A model generated the notes under the pieces. It was given only the letters and a program-made list of their open reading frames with translations, made no database searches and was not told the origin of the DNA. DNA of 64,000 nucleotides from positions 1,550,001 to 1,614,000 of the forward strand of contig NZ_AP025466.1 of the NCBI RefSeq assembly GCF_024347355.1, written 5' to 3'. This stretch comes from Vibrio chagasii. GTDB taxonomy: Bacteria > Pseudomonadota > Gammaproteobacteria > Enterobacterales > Vibrionaceae. The position numbers and the translations under genes are program-made. Each line of letters starts with the position of its first letter. The first letter of the stretch is position 1. Of the stretch, positions 44,427-53,991 are shown piece after piece.

Positions 44427-45731
44427 GAGACTGTCCTAAATTCTGTGTAACTGTCTAAACTTAAGCCTTAAAGGCTAAGGATGGATAGTATGGATAAGAA
44501 AGCACTTGAAGCTTTTGCTCGTGAAGCAGCTAAGTCAATTAAGACAGAAACTGATCTTGATGACTTCCGAAAAATGTTAACCAAGGTGACTGTTGAGACG
44601 GCATTGAATGTCGAGCTTGATGAGCACCTTGGTTACGAAAAACACTCCCCTAAACCTAGTTCTAACTCCCGTAATGGGTACTCCACCAAGTCGATTATCA
44701 CTGATGATGGTGAAGTGCCAATAGACGTTCCTCGTGACCGAGAGTCAAGCTTTGAACCAAAGCTGGTTCGTAAGCATCAAACTCGCTTCCAGTCGATGGA
44801 TGACAAAATCTTAAGCCTCTATGCTAAAGGCATGACGACCCGAGAAATCGTAGCCACATTCAAGGAAATGTACGATGCGGATGTCTCACCAACCCTTATA
44901 TCTAAGGTGACGGACTCTGTTCTGGAGCAGGTTGTTGAATGGCAATCTCGCCCATTAGATGAAGTCTACCCCATCGTCTATCTCGACTGTATTGTCGTTA
45001 AAATCAGACAAGATAAACAGGTCATCAACAAAGCCGTTTATCTTGCTTTAGGCGTAAATATGGAGGGGCAAAAAGAACTGCTTGGTATGTGGCTGTCAGA
45101 AACGGAAGGCGCTAAGTTCTGGCTTGCTGTACTAACAGAGCTGCAAAACCGCGGAGTAAAAGACATTCTTATTGCATGTGTCGATGGCCTGAAGGGCTTT
45201 CCTGACGCCATTAATGCAGCATTCCCAAATACCCAGATACAACTCTGCATCGTCCATATGGTGAGAAACTCAGTCAAGTACGTACCTTGGAAGGACTATA
45301 AGGCTGTCACTGCCGATCTTAAGAAAATCTATCAATCGAAAACGGAAGATGAAGCACTACTCGCCTTAGAGCAGTTCTCAGATAAATGGGATGATAAATA
45401 CCCTCAGATCAGCCGCTCCTGGACAGCGCATTGGAATAACCTGAACACGCTCTTCAACTACCCCGAAGACATTAGGCGAGCGATCTACACAACCAACGCT
45501 ATAGAATCACTGAATAGCGTTATTAGAAAAGCGATTAAGAAGCGTAAACTGTTCCCGACTGATGAGTCGGCAAGAAAAGTGATCTTCTTAGCGATCCAGG
45601 ATGCGTCCAAGAGATGGACAATGCCAATCAGAAACTGGCGACAAGCCCTGAACCGCTTTATGATTATGTTCGAAGACCGACTCACTGAATATATGTAACC
45701 CCGACAGTTACACAGAATTATTTACAGGGTC
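44427..45731 (+). mobile_element. IS256-family insertion sequence (1305 bp)
   Basis: Both ends start GA..CTGT and share the inner ATTCTGTGTAACTGTC, forming imperfect 29-bp inverted repeats. Eight-bp duplications flank it and one intact transposase fills it. Confidence 0.94.
44481..45698 (+). CDS. IS256-family transposase
   Basis: A 405-residue mutator-type transposase. The DDE residues are in VYLDCIVVKIR, IACVDGLKGFPDAI and TTNAIESLNSVIRK; the CIVHMVRNS motif typical of the family is present. The ATG at 44490 is an alternative start. The frame is intact, so the element may be active. Confidence 0.95.
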   Translation: MDSMDKKALEAFAREAAKSIKTETDLDDFRKMLTKVTVETALNVELDEHLGYEKHSPKPSSNSRNGYSTKSIITDDGEVPIDVPRDRESSFEPKLVRKHQTRFQSMDDKILSLYAKGMTTREIVATFKEMYDADVSPTLISKVTDSVLEQVVEWQSRPLDEVYPIVYLDCIVVKIRQDKQVINKAVYLALGVNMEGQKELLGMWLSETEGAKFWLAVLTELQNRGVKDILIACVDGLKGFPDAINAAFPNTQIQLCIVHMVRNSVKYVPWKDYKAVTADLKKIYQSKTEDEALLALEQFSDKWDDKYPQISRSWTAHWNNLNTLFNYPEDIRRAIYTTNAIESLNSVIRKAIKKRKLFPTDESARKVIFLAIQDASKRWTMPIRNWRQALNRFMIMFEDRLTEYM

Positions 45732-45779
45732 TAGTAATTAATAAATACCATTATAATACATACAGTTGCCATAACGAAC

Positions 45780-45803
45780 AAAGCTCCTAAGGGAGCTTTT
45801 TTT
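45780..45803 (+). terminator. Rho-independent terminator
   Basis: AAAGCTCC-TAAG-GGAGCTTT followed by TTTT, shortly after the IS256 element; it has no obvious gene of its own and may belong to a gene lost from this spot. Confidence 0.8.
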
Positions 45804-46065
45804 GTGCCTATCGTTTGTACTCTTGTTCTTTTTCCATCGTACTCACCGCGCTTTTTTATCTGATTTTTTTGTATCCCAGGGCGTTATTTCTTTTCTTTTT
45901 AACCACTTACATTTATGCCTTTCCTGTAAAAAGCTAAGCAACCCTAATTGATAATGTTCACTTATATAGCCTCAAGCGCTCTTAGTGAGGCGTTTTGGGG
46001 TTCATTGCTATGGTTGCTAATAAAATTGAGTTTAAGGCGAGAGAGAGGCTATGAGCCAATAAAAA

Positions 46066-46088
46066 AAGCCTCGATAAAATCGAGGCTT
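46066..46088 (-). terminator. Terminator of the hutBCD operon
   Basis: AAGCCTCGAT-AAA-ATCGAGGCTT preceded on the + strand by an A-run, giving a T-tract for leftward transcription. It lies about 60 bp beyond hutD. The gap 45804-46065 shows nothing else. Confidence 0.85.
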
Positions 46089-46147
46089 ATAGTGATTCAA
46101 TTATCATTAGTGCAGGGTGCTAAAAATGAGCAGGATCTAAATCGAAT

Positions 46148-46930
46148 TTATTGTGCTGGGTGCACCTGAGGAAAGCTCATCGTCGGGTGCTTTTCTACGA
46201 TGCTTTTATATCCATAAACATCCTCAATCATTGACGGCTTGAGCGCTTCCCAAGGGCTGCCATCACACACTAAATTACCATCTTTCAATACCACCAATCG
46301 GTCGGAATACTGAGCCGCTAAGTTTAGATCGTGCAACACCACGATAACGGCTGCATTATGATTGTCTGCAAGTTCTCTCGCGATCTTTAGCGTGTTGTGC
46401 TGGTGGGCAAGATCCAATGCAGAGGTGGGTTCATCAAGCATCAAGATGCATTGGTCGCCAGAGTGGTGGAGTTGAGTGAGTACTCGAGCCAAGTGAACTC
46501 TCTGCTTTTCACCACCGGACAGAGAAGGGTAAAGCCTCTCTCCCAAGTGGGATACATCGGCGATGTCCATCTTTTGGTTCGCGATGTTGGTCAGAGTCTT
46601 GTTTGACTCTTGCAGTGGAATACCACCAAGTTCAACAACTTCGTGTGCCAGAAATGGGAAGGTCAACGTGCTGTGTTGAGGAAGCATAGCCAAGTGTTTT
46701 GCCAACTTGTGTGAAGGCCATTTGTCTTTAGCATGCCCAAAATATTGAATGTCGCCGGTACTTGATATCTCTTGGCACAAGGCTTTGAGGAGTGTGCTTT
46801 TGCCTGCTCCATTTGGGCCAAGCAGCGTGGTGACCTTTCCTGCTTCAATCTCTATGGATACGCTATCTAGTATCTTTTTGCTGCCGAACTTTACTTCAAT
46901 ATCGGTCGCTTTTAACGCTGCAGGAAACAT
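46148..46930 (-). CDS. hutD: Haemin ABC transporter ATPase
   Basis: The ATPase of the haem importer, 260 residues. Walker A is G38-PNGAGK-S45, the signature is LSGGEKQR (137-144) and Walker B is CILMLDE (161-167). The H-loop is VVLHDLNLAAQYSDR. The start codon overlaps the hutC stop (TAATG), indicating translational coupling. Confidence 0.95.
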   Translation of the reverse strand: MFPAALKATDIEVKFGSKKILDSVSIEIEAGKVTTLLGPNGAGKSTLLKALCQEISSTGDIQYFGHAKDKWPSHKLAKHLAMLPQHSTLTFPFLAHEVVELGGIPLQESNKTLTNIANQKMDIADVSHLGERLYPSLSGGEKQRVHLARVLTQLHHSGDQCILMLDEPTSALDLAHQHNTLKIARELADNHNAAVIVVLHDLNLAAQYSDRLVVLKDGNLVCDGSPWEALKPSMIEDVYGYKSIVEKHPTMSFPQVHPAQ

Positions 46931-47979
46931 TAAAGGATTCTCCCTTTCTGTTGGAATAGTAGGTACAAGAAGAAGGGCGCACCAATAATCGCAGTGACAA
47001 TACCTACTGGCAGTTCTGCTGGGGCAAGAGCAACGCGTGAAAACATATCTGCCGCTGTTAACAGTAGTGCGCCTAGTACCGCTGATAAAGGTAACAGAAC
47101 TCGGTGATCAGGACCTGCGAGCATGCGACCTAAATGTGGGATCACAAGCCCGATAAAACCAATCATGCCAGATAGGCTTACCGTGATACCCACACCTGCT
47201 GCCGTCAGTAGAATCAGTTGTCGTTTCAGTTTTTGAACTGGAATCCCCAGGTGTTGAGCTTCTGATTCACCTAGGAGTAGGGCATTCAGAGACATCGCTT
47301 GTCGGTAAAAAACGACGAACAGTCCAACGAGCGTAATTGCAGCAAGTATAATCCCCGACCATTTAGCGCCAGCTAATGAGCCCATCGACCATAGCGAAAG
47401 GTCACGCAGCATTTGATCATCAGCGATGAAATTTAAGAAGCCTATCCCTGCACCTGAAAGTGCGCTGATTGCGACACCTGCTAACAGCATGATAGTTACT
47501 GAAGTTCCGAATTTACCAGTACCAAGTTTGTAAACCAACAGGGTGGTCAAAGCACCGCCCAAAAAAGCAAATACAGGTACTGCGGCAAAGTTCATGAATG
47601 CCGGATATTGAAGCGAAAGCTGAGAAAACAGAACGATAGCTAATGCTGCTCCCAAGGCTGCACCGGCAGATACGCCAATGATACCAGGCTCAGCCAGTGG
47701 GTTGCGAAATAGCCCCTGCATGACGGCACCGCATAGTGCGAGAATGGCACCAATTAGCATGCATAGTATGGTTCTTGGCAGTCGAATTTCTTGGATCACC
47801 AAGTTGATGTGAGGTGCTAAGTCATTGTTTGGTTGAATTAAGCTTGTGGCGCTGTCCGCTAAGCTAATGTTCATTGGCCCAACAGTAATCGAGTACAGCG
47901 CGACAAAAACTAGGGTAGCACCTAGGCCTAACATCGATGTTTTCAGTGGGACGGATCGTAACAACATAAAGGGCCTCAA
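46930..47979 (-). CDS. hutC: Haemin ABC transporter permease
   Basis: A FecCD-type permease of 349 residues with about 10 helices. Family motifs include IRLPRTILCMLIGAILALCGAVMQGLFRNPLAEPGIIGVSAGA-type sequence and GxIGFIGLVIPHLGR near residues 265-280. It forms the inner-membrane channel for haem delivered by HutB. It is 91 bp downstream of hutB. Confidence 0.95.
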   Translation of the reverse strand: MRPFMLLRSVPLKTSMLGLGATLVFVALYSITVGPMNISLADSATSLIQPNNDLAPHINLVIQEIRLPRTILCMLIGAILALCGAVMQGLFRNPLAEPGIIGVSAGAALGAALAIVLFSQLSLQYPAFMNFAAVPVFAFLGGALTTLLVYKLGTGKFGTSVTIMLLAGVAISALSGAGIGFLNFIADDQMLRDLSLWSMGSLAGAKWSGIILAAITLVGLFVVFYRQAMSLNALLLGESEAQHLGIPVQKLKRQLILLTAAGVGITVSLSGMIGFIGLVIPHLGRMLAGPDHRVLLPLSAVLGALLLTAADMFSRVALAPAELPVGIVTAIIGAPFFLYLLFQQKGRIL

Positions 47980-48070
47980 TATCTATCTCTAACTTTAATC
48001 CCCTTTACTAACAACGTGAGTCTGTGGTGAGGGGGAGTGGATTAGCGATAGCAGAAATAGGGTGGTCGAG

Positions 48071-48961
48071 TTATAGCGGGTAAATAAGTGCGTTTAAACG
48101 CTTGGCTTCAGAGAGACTTTCTAGGCCAAGCCCACCAACCAAAGCACTGCCATTCACGGTGATGATTTGCTTGTTCATACCTGCAGGGGTTGCCGCTAAC
48201 ATGGGTAATGATTTAAGAATCGCATCAGCGCCGCCCATTTTTTGGTAACTACGGCCACTCACTAAAATGACATCAGGTTGCATCTCGACAAGCGATTCCA
48301 TTGATAATGGTTTGTAAGATGTAAGGCTTTGAGCGGCTGGGTTGATACCGCCAGCCAACTCAATGATCGCATTTGGTGATGTTTCACCGCCAGCAACGTT
48401 CGCAGGGCGACCTTCGTGCAGCAATAGGAACAGTACTTTCTTGGCTTGGTTACTTGGTACTTGATTCGCTTTAAGTGCGGCAATCTTTTGATTCACATCG
48501 GCTTTAACTTGCTGTGAGTGATCTTCAGTGTGTGTGATCTTTGCGATTTGATCGATACGTTTTAGTAGTCCTTCAACGTTAGCCTCAGTGTTAACGATTT
48601 CGACATCGACGCCCGCAGATTTCAGTTGAGAGATCGCGTTGTCCGATCCCATCTCATCAGAACCAATCAGTGTGGTTGGCTCTAGAGCAAGCAAACCTTC
48701 AGCAGATAGGTTTCTGTGGTAGCCGATCTTAGGCAGTTTTTCAGATTGAGGGAAACGACTGGTCACATCAATGCCAACCAATTGTTCTTCTGCGCCAAGC
48801 GCTAAAACCAATTCTGTAACGGCGCTGCCAGCACTGATGATTCGTGGTTGTTCAATGTCGTTAGCCATCGCGGTTGGTGCGCTAAGAGCCAAGCTCATTG
48901 CTGCCAATGAAAAGAGAGAAGTCTTGGTCTTTAGTTTATTGAGCACGTTTAAGTTATTCAT
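48071..48961 (-). CDS. hutB: Periplasmic haemin-binding protein
   Basis: A 296-residue substrate-binding protein of the HmuT/BtuF class. The signal peptide ends near TAMAND (about 33). The PRIISAGSAVTELVLALGAEEQLVGID and FPQSEKLPKIGYHRNLSAEGLLALEPT segments are characteristic. It receives haem from the TonB-dependent outer-membrane receptor and passes it to HutCD. It is 145 bp after exbD1. Confidence 0.94.
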   Translation of the reverse strand: MNNLNVLNKLKTKTSLFSLAAMSLALSAPTAMANDIEQPRIISAGSAVTELVLALGAEEQLVGIDVTSRFPQSEKLPKIGYHRNLSAEGLLALEPTTLIGSDEMGSDNAISQLKSAGVDVEIVNTEANVEGLLKRIDQIAKITHTEDHSQQVKADVNQKIAALKANQVPSNQAKKVLFLLLHEGRPANVAGGETSPNAIIELAGGINPAAQSLTSYKPLSMESLVEMQPDVILVSGRSYQKMGGADAILKSLPMLAATPAGMNKQIITVNGSALVGGLGLESLSEAKRLNALIYPL

Positions 48962-49106
48962 AATAAGTTCTTTATATCTTTTTGTATCGCGAAGAAACTC
49001 AGTGAGCAGTCCGTTCGCATGTGAGTTCTAATCAATGGAGATATTCAGGTCCGACTACTTGGTCTTAGTTACTAAGAGCCAAATCTTCTGAATATCGCGT
49101 GTCGCT

Positions 49107-49520
49107 CTAGCCATCGTCAGTGAGTAATTGAGTTGCAGGAATTCCATTCTCTTGAAGGAAAGACAGCAGTTTCACTAGGTTCTCCACGTTGGCGGCTTTA
49201 TCCGCGCCAATGATGATCGGCTTTTTATCCGTTGAACCTGTCTCTTCGAGCAAGGCGATCTTGAAATTTTCCCAGTCAATGTATTCTTTTCCGTTGATAG
49301 CCCAGTAAGGTTCATGGTCTAAAATATTGACGCTAATCGAATCTTTGTGGACCTCTGAAACGTTTTTTACGTCCGAACTTGGTAGGTCAACTTCGAGTGA
49401 TTCCAGCTTTACCGAAGCTGTAAGCAGTAGAAAAACCATCACAATAAAAATGATGTCGAGCAGAGGCGTTAAGTCTGGAGTTAGGCTCTGCGTATGGGAT
49501 GAGTTTGGCGTTTTAATCAT
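49107..49520 (-). CDS. exbD1: ExbD1, TonB-system accessory protein
   Basis: A 137-residue protein with one N-terminal helix containing the conserved LTPLLDIIFIVMVFLLLTAS (the Asp is the proton-path residue) and a periplasmic domain. Its ATG overlaps the exbB1 stop by four bases. Confidence 0.94.
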   Translation of the reverse strand: MIKTPNSSHTQSLTPDLTPLLDIIFIVMVFLLLTASVKLESLEVDLPSSDVKNVSEVHKDSISVNILDHEPYWAINGKEYIDWENFKIALLEETGSTDKKPIIIGADKAANVENLVKLLSFLQENGIPATQLLTDDG

Positions 49521-50218
49521 GCTTGGCTCACATTACCTACAGAGGCTTGGTTTGCAGACGCATGATTTACATCGCCAGACTGGTTTGTTTGAATAGACAT
49601 GCCTTCTAGCCATACATTTACGTAATTCAGAGTGTGTTCTAGTTGAGCAAGCACTCGGTCAGCCCAAAGGCCCAATAGTTGTGCACCTGAAATAGCAGGC
49701 AGTGCGATCATTAAGCCAGCAGCGGTTGTTCTCATTGCCAATCCAAGACCGTCTGCTAGATCATTTGGTGTGATGCTGCCTGTTGTCGCGGCAACACCTT
49801 TGAACATTTCAATAAGGCCAAGTACCGTGCCAAGCAGCCCAATCAGTGGGCTAATCACGCCGATTAAGCCAAGCAGTCTTAGGCCTGCGTGCAATTGGTG
49901 GCGTTTTTCTTGTAGCCAGATCCCCGCAGCATCTTCACGTAACCCTTTTGAGAAAGAGTGGTGAGCAAGCAACATTGACACGCCCTTGTACAATAGCGGT
50001 CGTTTACCTGAAATCGACTGAGCAAGCGCTTCAATTTCTTGGCTGTTGGTTGGTGATATTTGGTTGAGCTCGCGGCGAATAGCGCGCTTGCCAACACCAA
50101 TACTGAGCATGACTTGGAAGATTCGCTCAGCGATGATCATTGCCGTGAGTGCTGAACAGATAAGTAAAGGCCAAGTCATTAAGCCAAGTTGATCTTGTAA
50201 GTAACTGATTTGTTGCAT
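49517..50218 (-). CDS. exbB1: ExbB1, TonB-system proton channel
   Basis: A 233-residue MotA/TolQ/ExbB-family protein with three helices. The conserved core GLRLLGLIGVISPLIGLLGTVLGLIEMF and GLAMRTTAAGLMIALPA is present. It energises TonB1 with ExbD1. It starts two bases after the tonB1 stop. Confidence 0.95.
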   Translation of the reverse strand: MQQISYLQDQLGLMTWPLLICSALTAMIIAERIFQVMLSIGVGKRAIRRELNQISPTNSQEIEALAQSISGKRPLLYKGVSMLLAHHSFSKGLREDAAGIWLQEKRHQLHAGLRLLGLIGVISPLIGLLGTVLGLIEMFKGVAATTGSITPNDLADGLGLAMRTTAAGLMIALPAISGAQLLGLWADRVLAQLEHTLNYVNVWLEGMSIQTNQSGDVNHASANQASVGNVSQA

Positions 50219-50220
50219 GA

Positions 50221-51036
50221 TTAATCCAACCTAAAACGAACAGGTATTTGCACACGGTGAGCGATTGCTCGGCCGTTGACAGTGTGAGGTGAGAACTTCC
50301 ATTGTTTAATGGCTTCTAATGCGGCGTTATCGAGCATCAGTGCGCCTGATGAATTTACTAATGCTTGTTTAACTTGTTTACCTTCAGCGTCTAGCCAGAT
50401 CTCGTAAGTAGCTACACCCTCAATACCACGACGTCGTGCTTGGCGAGGGTAGTTTGGCGGTGTAGGGCGAGCAGCAAAGGATGGCTTCGTGACCAACACT
50501 GGCTCTTGGTTTGAGACGCCTTGGTTTACTTCCTGAGGCTGGTTGGCAGAATCTTCCATATTCTTATCGACTTTCTTGTCGGCTAACTTTTCAGGTTGTG
50601 GTGTTGATTCTGTTTTTGGTCGTTCTTTCTTCACGACCTTTTTCTCAGTCACATGTTTCTTTTGAACCGGTTTCTTCTCGACTTTCTTTTCAACGACCTT
50701 TTTTTCTACTTTCTTTGGCTGTGGCTTGTTGGTGATCGCCTTTTTCTTAGGTGTTGGTTTAGCTTGCTTGGGTTCAGCGGCTTTTGGCTCCGCTGGTTTA
50801 TGCTCAGCCTTTGAAACAGGTTCTTTGATTGGTTCTGGTTCAACCGGTTCGGTGACGGTTTTTTGTTGAGCTTGAGAAGGCATGCTCTTTGGAGTGAAGT
50901 TGATCGATACCGTGTTCGATTGGCTACCTGCAGGCATCGCAAATACTTTGGATTCTTGAGCGACAAACAATAGTGCCGCATGAATCACTAACGATGCGCC
51001 GCCTGCAATAACATACCTAGGAACGTTCACTTTCAA
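50221..51036 (-). CDS. tonB1: TonB1 energy-transducing protein
   Basis: A 271-residue TonB. An N-terminal anchor helix (about 8-26) is followed by a long Pro/Lys/Glu spacer (55-170, unusually Lys- and Val-rich with repeated KKVVEKKVEKK-like segments) and a C-terminal TonB domain (190-271: YPRQARRRGIEGVATYEIWLD, AIKQWKFSPHTVNG). It couples the proton gradient to the haem and siderophore receptors. First gene of the leftward hut operon. Confidence 0.95.
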   Translation of the reverse strand: MKVNVPRYVIAGGASLVIHAALLFVAQESKVFAMPAGSQSNTVSINFTPKSMPSQAQQKTVTEPVEPEPIKEPVSKAEHKPAEPKAAEPKQAKPTPKKKAITNKPQPKKVEKKVVEKKVEKKPVQKKHVTEKKVVKKERPKTESTPQPEKLADKKVDKNMEDSANQPQEVNQGVSNQEPVLVTKPSFAARPTPPNYPRQARRRGIEGVATYEIWLDAEGKQVKQALVNSSGALMLDNAALEAIKQWKFSPHTVNGRAIAHRVQIPVRFRLD

Positions 51037-51088
51037 TCCTTTACCAAATCTAAATTCTGTAGCAGATTATTGCTTAGAATCTAAATAA

Positions 51089-51115
51089 GATCAATTATCA
51101 ATTGCATTATCATTT
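51089..51115. promoter_or_regulatory. Candidate Fur site between tonB1 and hutW
   Basis: Read leftward, TGATAATGCAATTGATAATT overlaps the Fur consensus hexamers (GATAAT repeats) in the 155-bp divergent gap. Iron-Fur repression of both hut operons is established in V. cholerae. Match is by eye. Confidence 0.6.
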
Positions 51116-51191
51116 ACGCCTATTTATGATTCTCTGAGTTTTTAGCGAATAGTCTTCCAGACTTTGCTATGTAAGTGTTTAGAGAGATTAT

Positions 51192-52601
51192 ATGAGTCTT
51201 AATATTTATAAATTTGACGAATCAATCTTGGGCGTTTCTAGCCCTGATCCGCTTCGTTTTGCGTTTGCCAAAAAGCATTCTGCACACGCCGGAGGAAGCT
51301 CAATTCTGGTTGAACCGAGCAAGAAGTTGGAGCTCTTTGATGAGTTGATGCTGAGTGAAGGGAAAAAACAGGATAAGCGTTGCTTGTATATCCATATTCC
51401 TTTTTGTCGAGTGCGTTGTACTTTCTGTAATTTTTTCCAAAATGCGGCAAGTCGCAAATTGGTAGACGAGTATTTCGATGCATTGATGGTCGAGCTCAAG
51501 CAAAAAGCCAACACACCATGGGCTCAGTCTGGATTGTTTCATGCCGTTTATATCGGTGGGGGAACACCAACCGCTCTGTCGCCTAAACAAGTCGAGCTAT
51601 TAGGTAAGGCTATTCGCCAACACTTCCCTCTAGCAAACAATGTGGAAATGACCTTAGAAGGGCGCATCAACCGATTCGGCGATGATATGTTCGACAGTGC
51701 ACTTGAAGGTGGCTTCAACCGTTTCTCATTTGGTATTCAGAGCTTCAATACTAAAGTACGACGTAGCGCGAAACGTTTAGATGACCGTGAAGTGGTTCTA
51801 GAACGTATCAGCTTTTTAAGTCGTACTGAGCAAGCACCGATCGTTCTTGACCTACTGTATGGATTACCTTATCAGTCGATGGATGTGTTCCAACAAGACC
51901 TAGAAGACTACATGTCGACGGGCGCACACGGCATTGACCTTTACCAACTGATTGTTGGGGGCAGTGCCCCTATGCTTAACCTCGTTGAGAAAGGAAAGAT
52001 CCCGCCACCAGCCAACACACCCGACAAAGCAAGCATGTATTTAGCGGGCGTTGAGTTTATGGCTAAGCACAAAATTAAACAGCTGAGCGTGAATCACTGG
52101 ACTCGCGATAACCGAGAACGCAGCATTTACAACAGCTTAGCGAAAACTTATGCCGAAGTGCTTCCGGTTGGTTGTGGTGCTGGTGGCAACATTGGCGGCC
52201 ATGGTGTGATGCAACATCGAACTTTAGATAGCTACATGGAGTCTATTAAGCAAGGCCAATTACCTATTGCCATGATGACTAAGCAGAGTGCTTTGGAACC
52301 GATGTTCTCAACGTTAAAGGCAGGTTTCGATTCTGGTGTTGTTAGACGAAGTACGCTACCAAGCTTTATGGGACAAGAGACATTCGACTATTTAAAACCG
52401 CTGTTCGAACACTGGGAACAGAATGGTTTAGTTGAGCTATCTGAAGACTACCTGACTCTCACAATCGCTGGCAGCTTCTGGGCAGTAAGCCTAGCTCAGA
52501 GTGTTATTAAAGTACTTAACGCTGAGTATCAAGCGATGCACCCAGCGCCGAAAGCATCAGTTTCGGGTGTTCACCCGCATGCAAGCTTGAAGCACGCTTA
52601 A
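51192..52601 (+). CDS. hutW: HutW, radical-SAM haem-utilisation protein
   Basis: A 469-residue radical SAM protein of the HemN/HutW group. The iron-sulfur cysteines are C72, C76 and C79 in IPFCRVRCTFCNFF. GGGTPTALSPKQVELL and NRFSFGIQSFNTKVRRSAKR are typical of the family. It is thought to take part in anaerobic or radical haem ring opening. AGAGAG precedes the ATG. It leads the rightward hutWXZ operon. Confidence 0.93.
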   Translation: MSLNIYKFDESILGVSSPDPLRFAFAKKHSAHAGGSSILVEPSKKLELFDELMLSEGKKQDKRCLYIHIPFCRVRCTFCNFFQNAASRKLVDEYFDALMVELKQKANTPWAQSGLFHAVYIGGGTPTALSPKQVELLGKAIRQHFPLANNVEMTLEGRINRFGDDMFDSALEGGFNRFSFGIQSFNTKVRRSAKRLDDREVVLERISFLSRTEQAPIVLDLLYGLPYQSMDVFQQDLEDYMSTGAHGIDLYQLIVGGSAPMLNLVEKGKIPPPANTPDKASMYLAGVEFMAKHKIKQLSVNHWTRDNRERSIYNSLAKTYAEVLPVGCGAGGNIGGHGVMQHRTLDSYMESIKQGQLPIAMMTKQSALEPMFSTLKAGFDSGVVRRSTLPSFMGQETFDYLKPLFEHWEQNGLVELSEDYLTLTIAGSFWAVSLAQSVIKVLNAEYQAMHPAPKASVSGVHPHASLKHA

Positions 52602-52658
52602 TATCGAATTTTCATTTTATAACTTACGTAATTACTTGTTTATACGGAAATATATCCA

Positions 52659-53180
52659 ATGACAGATACAACATTAGAAGTAACCGAAACTCTAGAGCAA
52701 CGTGTCGCGCACATCCTAGAGGAAGAACCAAAACTGCTGCCAACTGCAATTGCAGAGAAGCTTGGCGTTTCAGAGGTTGAGGTAGTCGCTGCTTTTCCAA
52801 ACGACATGGCAGTGATGCTAGATGGCAGCCGTGCTCAAGAAATCTTGGAAGGCTTAGTGGGTTGGGGACCAGTGACCACGATCGTACACTCATTTGGCTC
52901 AATCTTCGAAGTAAAAGCGCCGTTCCCGAAAGGCAAAGTAGCGCGTGGTTACTACAACCTTATGGGCAAAGAAGGCGAGCTTCATGGTCACCTGAAACTC
53001 GACAACATCAAGCAGATCGGTTTGGTGAGCAAAGCGTTCATGGGTCGTGAAAGTCATTACTTCGGTTTCTTCAGTGAAACGGGCGAGAACATTTTCAAGA
53101 TTTACCTAGGCCGCAATGAAAAACGAGAGCTTATTGCTGACCAAGTAGAACGCTTCAAAGCACTAAAAGAACAAGCTTAA
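52659..53180 (+). CDS. hutX: HutX, haem-utilisation carrier protein
   Basis: A 173-residue protein of the HutX/ChuX family. The N-terminal helix-turn-helix-like AEKLGVSEVEVVAAFP is followed by the ChuX fold with GWGPVTTIVHSFGSIFEVKAPFPKG and FSETGENIFKIYLGRNEKREL. HutX binds haem and hands it to HutZ. It is 57 bp downstream of hutW. Confidence 0.93.
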   Translation: MTDTTLEVTETLEQRVAHILEEEPKLLPTAIAEKLGVSEVEVVAAFPNDMAVMLDGSRAQEILEGLVGWGPVTTIVHSFGSIFEVKAPFPKGKVARGYYNLMGKEGELHGHLKLDNIKQIGLVSKAFMGRESHYFGFFSETGENIFKIYLGRNEKRELIADQVERFKALKEQA

Positions 53181-53299
53181 AAAGAATCAGCAGTAATAGT
53201 TAATAAGACATCAATGCTCGAGGATCGTTTAGTTTGCTAATGATCGCTCAACCTCGGGCAAACATAATAAATCAGAGAAAGCGAAGTAAGGAACTACCC

Positions 53300-53830
53300 A
53301 TGGAACAGCAAGTAAAACAAGAACGTCTACAAGGTCGCCTAGGTCCAGAAATTAAAGAGTTTCGCCAAGAGCGCCGTACCCTTCAACTGGCAACGGTTGA
53401 TGAAGAGGGCCGCCCGAACGTGAGCTACGCGCCCTTCGTTCAAAACCAAGAAGGTTACTTTGTTCTAATTTCTGATATTGCTCGTCACGCTCGTAACTTG
53501 AAAGAGAACCCACAAGTTTCTTTGATGATGATTGAAGATGAAGAGAGCTCAAAGCAGCTTTACGCACGTAAGCGTTTAACGTTTGATGCACAAGCGAGTG
53601 TTGTCGAGCGTGAAACAGAACTTTGGACTCAAGTGATTGGCCAGATGCAAGAGCGTTTCGGTGAGATCATCGATGGTTTGAGCCAGCTTCAAGATTTCTC
53701 TCTGTTCAATCTTAAAGCAGAGAACGGCTTGTTCGTTAAAGGCTTTGGTCAGGCATACCAAGTATCGGGTGACGATCTAGTAGATTTCGTTCACTTGCAA
53801 GAAGGCCACAAAAAAGTATCTAACGAGTAA
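53300..53830 (+). CDS. hutZ: HutZ, haem-degrading enzyme
   Basis: A 176-residue split-barrel (FMN-binding-like) protein that degrades haem to release iron. RRTLQLATVDEEGRPNVSYAPF is the barrel core. The C-terminal GHKK carries H170, the same number as the haem-ligand His known in V. cholerae HutZ. The start at 53300 has AAGGA seven bases upstream and gives that numbering; a longer frame begins at 53234. Confidence 0.94.
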   Translation: MEQQVKQERLQGRLGPEIKEFRQERRTLQLATVDEEGRPNVSYAPFVQNQEGYFVLISDIARHARNLKENPQVSLMMIEDEESSKQLYARKRLTFDAQASVVERETELWTQVIGQMQERFGEIIDGLSQLQDFSLFNLKAENGLFVKGFGQAYQVSGDDLVDFVHLQEGHKKVSNE

Positions 53831-53991
53831 CCTTATGTAACTGGTTATTTAAGAAGCCCTCCAATGTGAGGGCTTTTTTACGTCTAAAAATCGTTGTAAA
53901 CACACTGGGCGTTGATGTGAGAAAAAGCAGACTAAATCAAAGAGTTTGGTATATTGGCGTTTGATTAATATTTATGTGTAAGGATCGCTAC

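Noticed and set aside
45948..46169. 73-codon open frame
   Set aside because: It runs through the hut terminator hairpin and into the hutD end, and has no recognisable features.
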